A stretch of DNA of 64,000 nt from Clostridiaceae bacterium (GTDB lineage: Bacteria; Bacillota; Clostridia; Oscillospirales; Acutalibacteraceae), in the NCBI GenBank assembly GCA_016287385.1, contig JAEEWM010000002.1, positions 124,001-188,000 on the forward strand, written 5' to 3'. Below are positions 60,610-64,000 of this stretch, piece after piece. Each line of letters opens with the position of its first letter. The stretch's first letter is position 1. The notes under the pieces were generated by a model. The model had not been told where the DNA came from. It ran no database searches and was given only the letters and a program-made list of their open reading frames with translations. The position numbers and the translations under genes are program-made.

Positions 60610-61035
60610 ATGTTTAATTTAGTGGTTTTGACTGGCAGGCTTACTGCCGATCCGGAACTTAAAACGACAAATACGGGCATATCCGTAACCTCGTTTTCCA
60701 TTGCTGTAAATCGCCGCTACCGTGCAGGCGAGGAAACGCAGACCGATTTCATCAACATCGTTGCATGGAGGCAGACTGCGGAATTTATCACAAAATACTT
60801 CAAAAAGGGCAATATGATCGGTATTGAGGGCTCTATTCAGACCCGTAAATACGTGGATAAGAACGGCAATAACCGCACGGTGTTCGAGGTTGTTGCAAGC
60901 AACGCCCAGTTTGTAGAATCCAAAAAAGACAGTGCGCCTTCCGCCGGCGGTGAGGACGCGGCTTCGTTCAGCAATGCCGACAGCAGCGATTTCACCGAGA
61001 TAGATACCGGTATGGATGACGACATACCATTCTAA
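60610..61035 (+). CDS. ssb: Single-stranded DNA-binding protein
   Basis: MFNLVVLTGRLTADPELKTT; DFINIVAWRQTAEFI; acidic tail DDDIPF. Confidence 0.97.
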   Translation: MFNLVVLTGRLTADPELKTTNTGISVTSFSIAVNRRYRAGEETQTDFINIVAWRQTAEFITKYFKKGNMIGIEGSIQTRKYVDKNGNNRTVFEVVASNAQFVESKKDSAPSAGGEDAASFSNADSSDFTEIDTGMDDDIPF

Positions 61036-61053
61036 TGAGAGGAGTTTTCCGAA

Positions 61054-61293
61054 GTGGAGAAAACCGATAGACCGCTTCACAGAAAGGCAAGAAAGAAAGT
61101 TTGCCATTTCTGCGTTGACCGTGTAGAGGAAATTGACTACAAGGATATAGCGAAGCTTCGCAAGTTTGTTTCGGAACGCGCGAAAATTTTACCTCGCAGA
61201 GCGACCGGTACCTGCGCAAAGCATCAGCGTGCGCTTACTACCGCCATTAAACGCGCTCGTCAGGTTGCGCTTCTTCCTTACGTCAACGACTGA
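61054..61293 (+). CDS. rpsR: 30S ribosomal protein S18
   Basis: [45 protein letters not shown]. Confidence 0.97.
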   Translation: MEKTDRPLHRKARKKVCHFCVDRVEEIDYKDIAKLRKFVSERAKILPRRATGTCAKHQRALTTAIKRARQVALLPYVND

Positions 61294-61307
61294 TAAAAAT
61301 TATTTTC

Positions 61308-61336
61308 CCGCGGGCAAAAGCCCGCGGATTTTTTTT
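61308..61336 (+). terminator. Terminator after rpsR
   Basis: CCGCGGGC AAAA GCCCGCGG ATTTTTTTT. Confidence 0.92.
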
Positions 61337-61441
61337 ATGCGCATTTTTTCATAAATTGTGCTTTTTGCCGATAAAATTATTGAAATCTGCTATATATAGT
61401 GTTATAATAAAATATAATACTATCTGTTAGGGGGGAGCACC

Positions 61442-63460
61442 GTGGCATTTAAGAAGTGGGAAATAGGCTTTGCCGATAAGGATACGGCAAAAATGCTTGC
61501 GGAAGAATGCGGCGCCGATCCGTTTGCGGCGATGATAGCCGTAAGCCGCGGTATATGCGACCCCGGTGAATTTGAGCTTATGCTGTCGGATGAACCGCTG
61601 CTCTGCGAACCGCGGGAGCTTGCGGATATAAGCGCGGCGGCGGATTTTCTGAATACCGCCATATTCGAAAACAGAAAAATCGCCGTTTTCGGCGACTACG
61701 ACTGTGACGGCGTGACCGCCACCGCCATAATGCTCGATTACTTGAAGGGCAGGGGCGCGGACGCCGTGCCCTATATTCCCGACAGGATAGACGAGGGTTA
61801 CGGCATGAGTAAGGAAGCCGTATCAAAGCTTTCGGACGACGGTGTAAACGTTATAGTCACCGTGGATAACGGCATTTCCTGCGCCGAGGAAATAGAGTAT
61901 GCAAAGACGCTCGGTATAGACGTAATAGTGACCGACCATCACCTTCCGCCCGAAAAACTGCCTGACGCGGCAGCGGTGGTAGACCCCCACAGAGCGGATT
62001 GCCGCTCATCCTTTAAGGAGGTTTGCGGAGCGCAGGTCGCTTTCAAACTTATTTGCGTAATGGACGATAAAGAGCCCGAGCAGATGTTAGACCGCTACGC
62101 CGATTTGCTTACGGTAGCGCTTATCGGCGATGTAATGCCGCTCGTAAACGAAAACCGTTCGATAGTTAAATACGGTCTCGGCGTGATGAAAAGCAGACCG
62201 CGCACCGGTATATCGGCTCTCATAAACAGCGCGGGAATAGACCGAAGCGCGCTGAACGCCGGTAAGATATCGTTCGGTATCGTGCCGAGGATAAATACCG
62301 CCGGCAGAATGGGCAGCGCCTACCGCGCGCTTGAACTGCTTATGAGCAGTGATATGATGAGCGCGCTGCGTATAGCGGGCGAGCTTGAAAATGAAAACGC
62401 ACTGCGCCAGAAAACCGAAAAGGATATTTTCAGTGAAGCCGTTTTGAAAATCGAAGAGAATTCGTATCAGCACAACCGGGTTATCGTGGTGGACGGCAGC
62501 GGCTGGCATATGGGCGTCGTAGGTATCGTCGCTTCGCGGCTTTGCGAAAAATACGCGAAGCCGACGGTGGTTTTATCTGTGGACGGCGATATGGCGCACG
62601 GCTCCGGCAGAAGCTATGAGGGATTCGCGCTTTTTGAGGCGATAAACGCCTGCCGCGATCTCCTTGAAAAATACGGCGGACACGCGCTCGCCGCGGGCGT
62701 AAGCGTTAAGCGTGATAAAATCGGCGAATTCAGAAAAATGATAAACCGGTACGCGCTCGGGACGGATTATGTGCCGCCGGTGCTTAAACTCGACCTCAAA
62801 ATAAACCCCGCCGCAATCAGTATGGATATGGCGCACGCTATAAAAACTCTCGAGCCGTTCGGCTTCGGCAACCCCACGCCGCAGTTTGCGCTGACGGACG
62901 TTAAGCTCGAACGCATAACCGAGCTTTCGGGCGGCAAGCACCTGAAACTTATGTTCAGAAAGGGCGACGCTTCTTTTCAGGCGCTGCTTTTCTCGGTGAC
63001 GCTTGATAAATTCTGCTTTGAAGAGGGCGATTTATGCGACGTCGCGGTAGTGCTTGATACAAACCTTTTCAGGGGCGATTATACTCTTTCGGTTCAGGTA
63101 AAGGCGATAAAACCCGCGGGTGAGTATCCTCCTGATTTATTCAGTCAGATATCGGCTTACGATGACTATGTTTCCGGCTTTTCGGCGGAAAGAAAACTTC
63201 TTTTGCCCTCGCGCGAGGAGATAGCCGCGGTGTACAGGGCGCTCCTCAAAGCGCCGGTGCTGGTAAAGCGGCTTGAATACATTTTTATTCAAAACCCCGG
63301 TTATGCTAAAACGAGAGCGGCGCTTAAAGTGCTTGAAGAACTGGGACTGATAGTATTTGACGGCGAAAAGTATTCCGCCGCGGGTGTGCGGGAGAAAACC
63401 GACCTTATAAATTCGCCGACATACAGATTTTTGAACGGTGGTGACAGCGTTGACCGATAA
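61442..63460 (+). CDS. recJ: Single-stranded-DNA-specific exonuclease RecJ
   Basis: IAVFGDYDCDGVTATAIM; VTDHHLPPEKLPDA; GRMGSA; GSGRSYEGFALFEAI. Confidence 0.95.
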   Translation: MAFKKWEIGFADKDTAKMLAEECGADPFAAMIAVSRGICDPGEFELMLSDEPLLCEPRELADISAAADFLNTAIFENRKIAVFGDYDCDGVTATAIMLDYLKGRGADAVPYIPDRIDEGYGMSKEAVSKLSDDGVNVIVTVDNGISCAEEIEYAKTLGIDVIVTDHHLPPEKLPDAAAVVDPHRADCRSSFKEVCGAQVAFKLICVMDDKEPEQMLDRYADLLTVALIGDVMPLVNENRSIVKYGLGVMKSRPRTGISALINSAGIDRSALNAGKISFGIVPRINTAGRMGSAYRALELLMSSDMMSALRIAGELENENALRQKTEKDIFSEAVLKIEENSYQHNRVIVVDGSGWHMGVVGIVASRLCEKYAKPTVVLSVDGDMAHGSGRSYEGFALFEAINACRDLLEKYGGHALAAGVSVKRDKIGEFRKMINRYALGTDYVPPVLKLDLKINPAAISMDMAHAIKTLEPFGFGNPTPQFALTDVKLERITELSGGKHLKLMFRKGDASFQALLFSVTLDKFCFEEGDLCDVAVVLDTNLFRGDYTLSVQVKAIKPAGEYPPDLFSQISAYDDYVSGFSAERKLLLPSREEIAAVYRALLKAPVLVKRLEYIFIQNPGYAKTRAALKVLEELGLIVFDGEKYSAAGVREKTDLINSPTYRFLNGGDSVDR

Positions 63461-64000
63461 ACAGTTATCAGATTATAAAGAACTTGAAGAATGCCTGGAA
63501 GCACAGGGCGGAAACTATGATATCGACCTTATTAAACGCGCTTTTGAGTATTGCGTCACCATGCACGCCGGTCAGAAGCGCTGGACCAACGAGGAATATT
63601 ATATTCACCCGCTTTCGGTGGCAAAAATAATAATATCCATGGGGATGGACAGCCGGTCGATAGCCGCCTGTCTGCTCCACGACGTGGTCGAGGACACAAA
63701 AGCCACCAAAAAGGATATAAAAGAAATGTTCGGCGCGGAGGTCGCGCTCCTCGTTGACGGCGTAACCAAGATAGGTCAGATATCCATAAACTCAAAAGAG
63801 CAGCAGCAGGCGGAGAGTCTTCGCAAAATGCTTATCGCAATGGGCAAGGATATCAGGGTGATAATAATCAAGCTTGCAGACCGCCTTCACAATATGCGCA
63901 CGCTCGACGCCATACCTGAGGCAAAACAGCGTGAAAAATCGCTCGAAACGCTTGAAATTTACGCACCGATAGCGCACCGCCTCGGTATCCGTTGGGTTAA
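63441..64000 (+). CDS. RelA/SpoT (p)ppGpp synthetase/hydrolase, N-terminal HD domain, truncated by window end
   Basis: Manual translation: MHAGQKRWTNEEYYIHPLSVAKIIISMGMDSRSIAACLLHDVVEDT...KLADRLHNMRTL; absent from ORF track because no stop lies inside the window; exact start (GTG/TTG 63438-63450) uncertain. Confidence 0.93.
   Translation, partial: MTALTDKQLSDYKELEECLEAQGGNYDIDLIKRAFEYCVTMHAGQKRWTNEEYYIHPLSVAKIIISMGMDSRSIAACLLHDVVEDTKATKKDIKEMFGAEVALLVDGVTKIGQISINSKEQQQAESLRKMLIAMGKDIRVIIIKLADRLHNMRTLDAIPEAKQREKSLETLEIYAPIAHRLGIRWV

Overview
The window reads as a mostly core chromosomal segment of a spore-forming, Rnf-containing Clostridia, probably Oscillospiraceae/Ruminococcaceae-like (inference from gene content). 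Core blocks: polA, dusB, yebC; spoIIIAA-AH plus asp23; rpsT; rpoC/rpoB; an F-type ATP synthase operon with no recognisable delta gene; uvrC; fhs and two peptidases; rnfCDGEAB with a coupled LRR membrane-protein gene; cls; rpsF-ssb-rpsR; recJ; and a relA/spoT gene cut by the window end. Two accessory patches stand out. Patch 1 (about 5.2-10.1 kb) has mosaic intergenic repeats, a BspA-type LRR dockerin protein, and a compact unit of strong promoter, about 170-nt rod-like RNA with a C(UUCG)G terminator, a 266-aa orphan protein and a 79-aa protein. Patch 2 (about 45.8-52.0 kb) has two large secreted dockerin proteins followed by the same mosaic repeats and a 40-bp perfect palindrome. The RNA/protein unit at 8584-9882 is my best candidate for an undescribed system. 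No tRNA, rRNA, CRISPR array or intact transposase was recognised. All functional calls come from reading motifs by eye; no database search was run.
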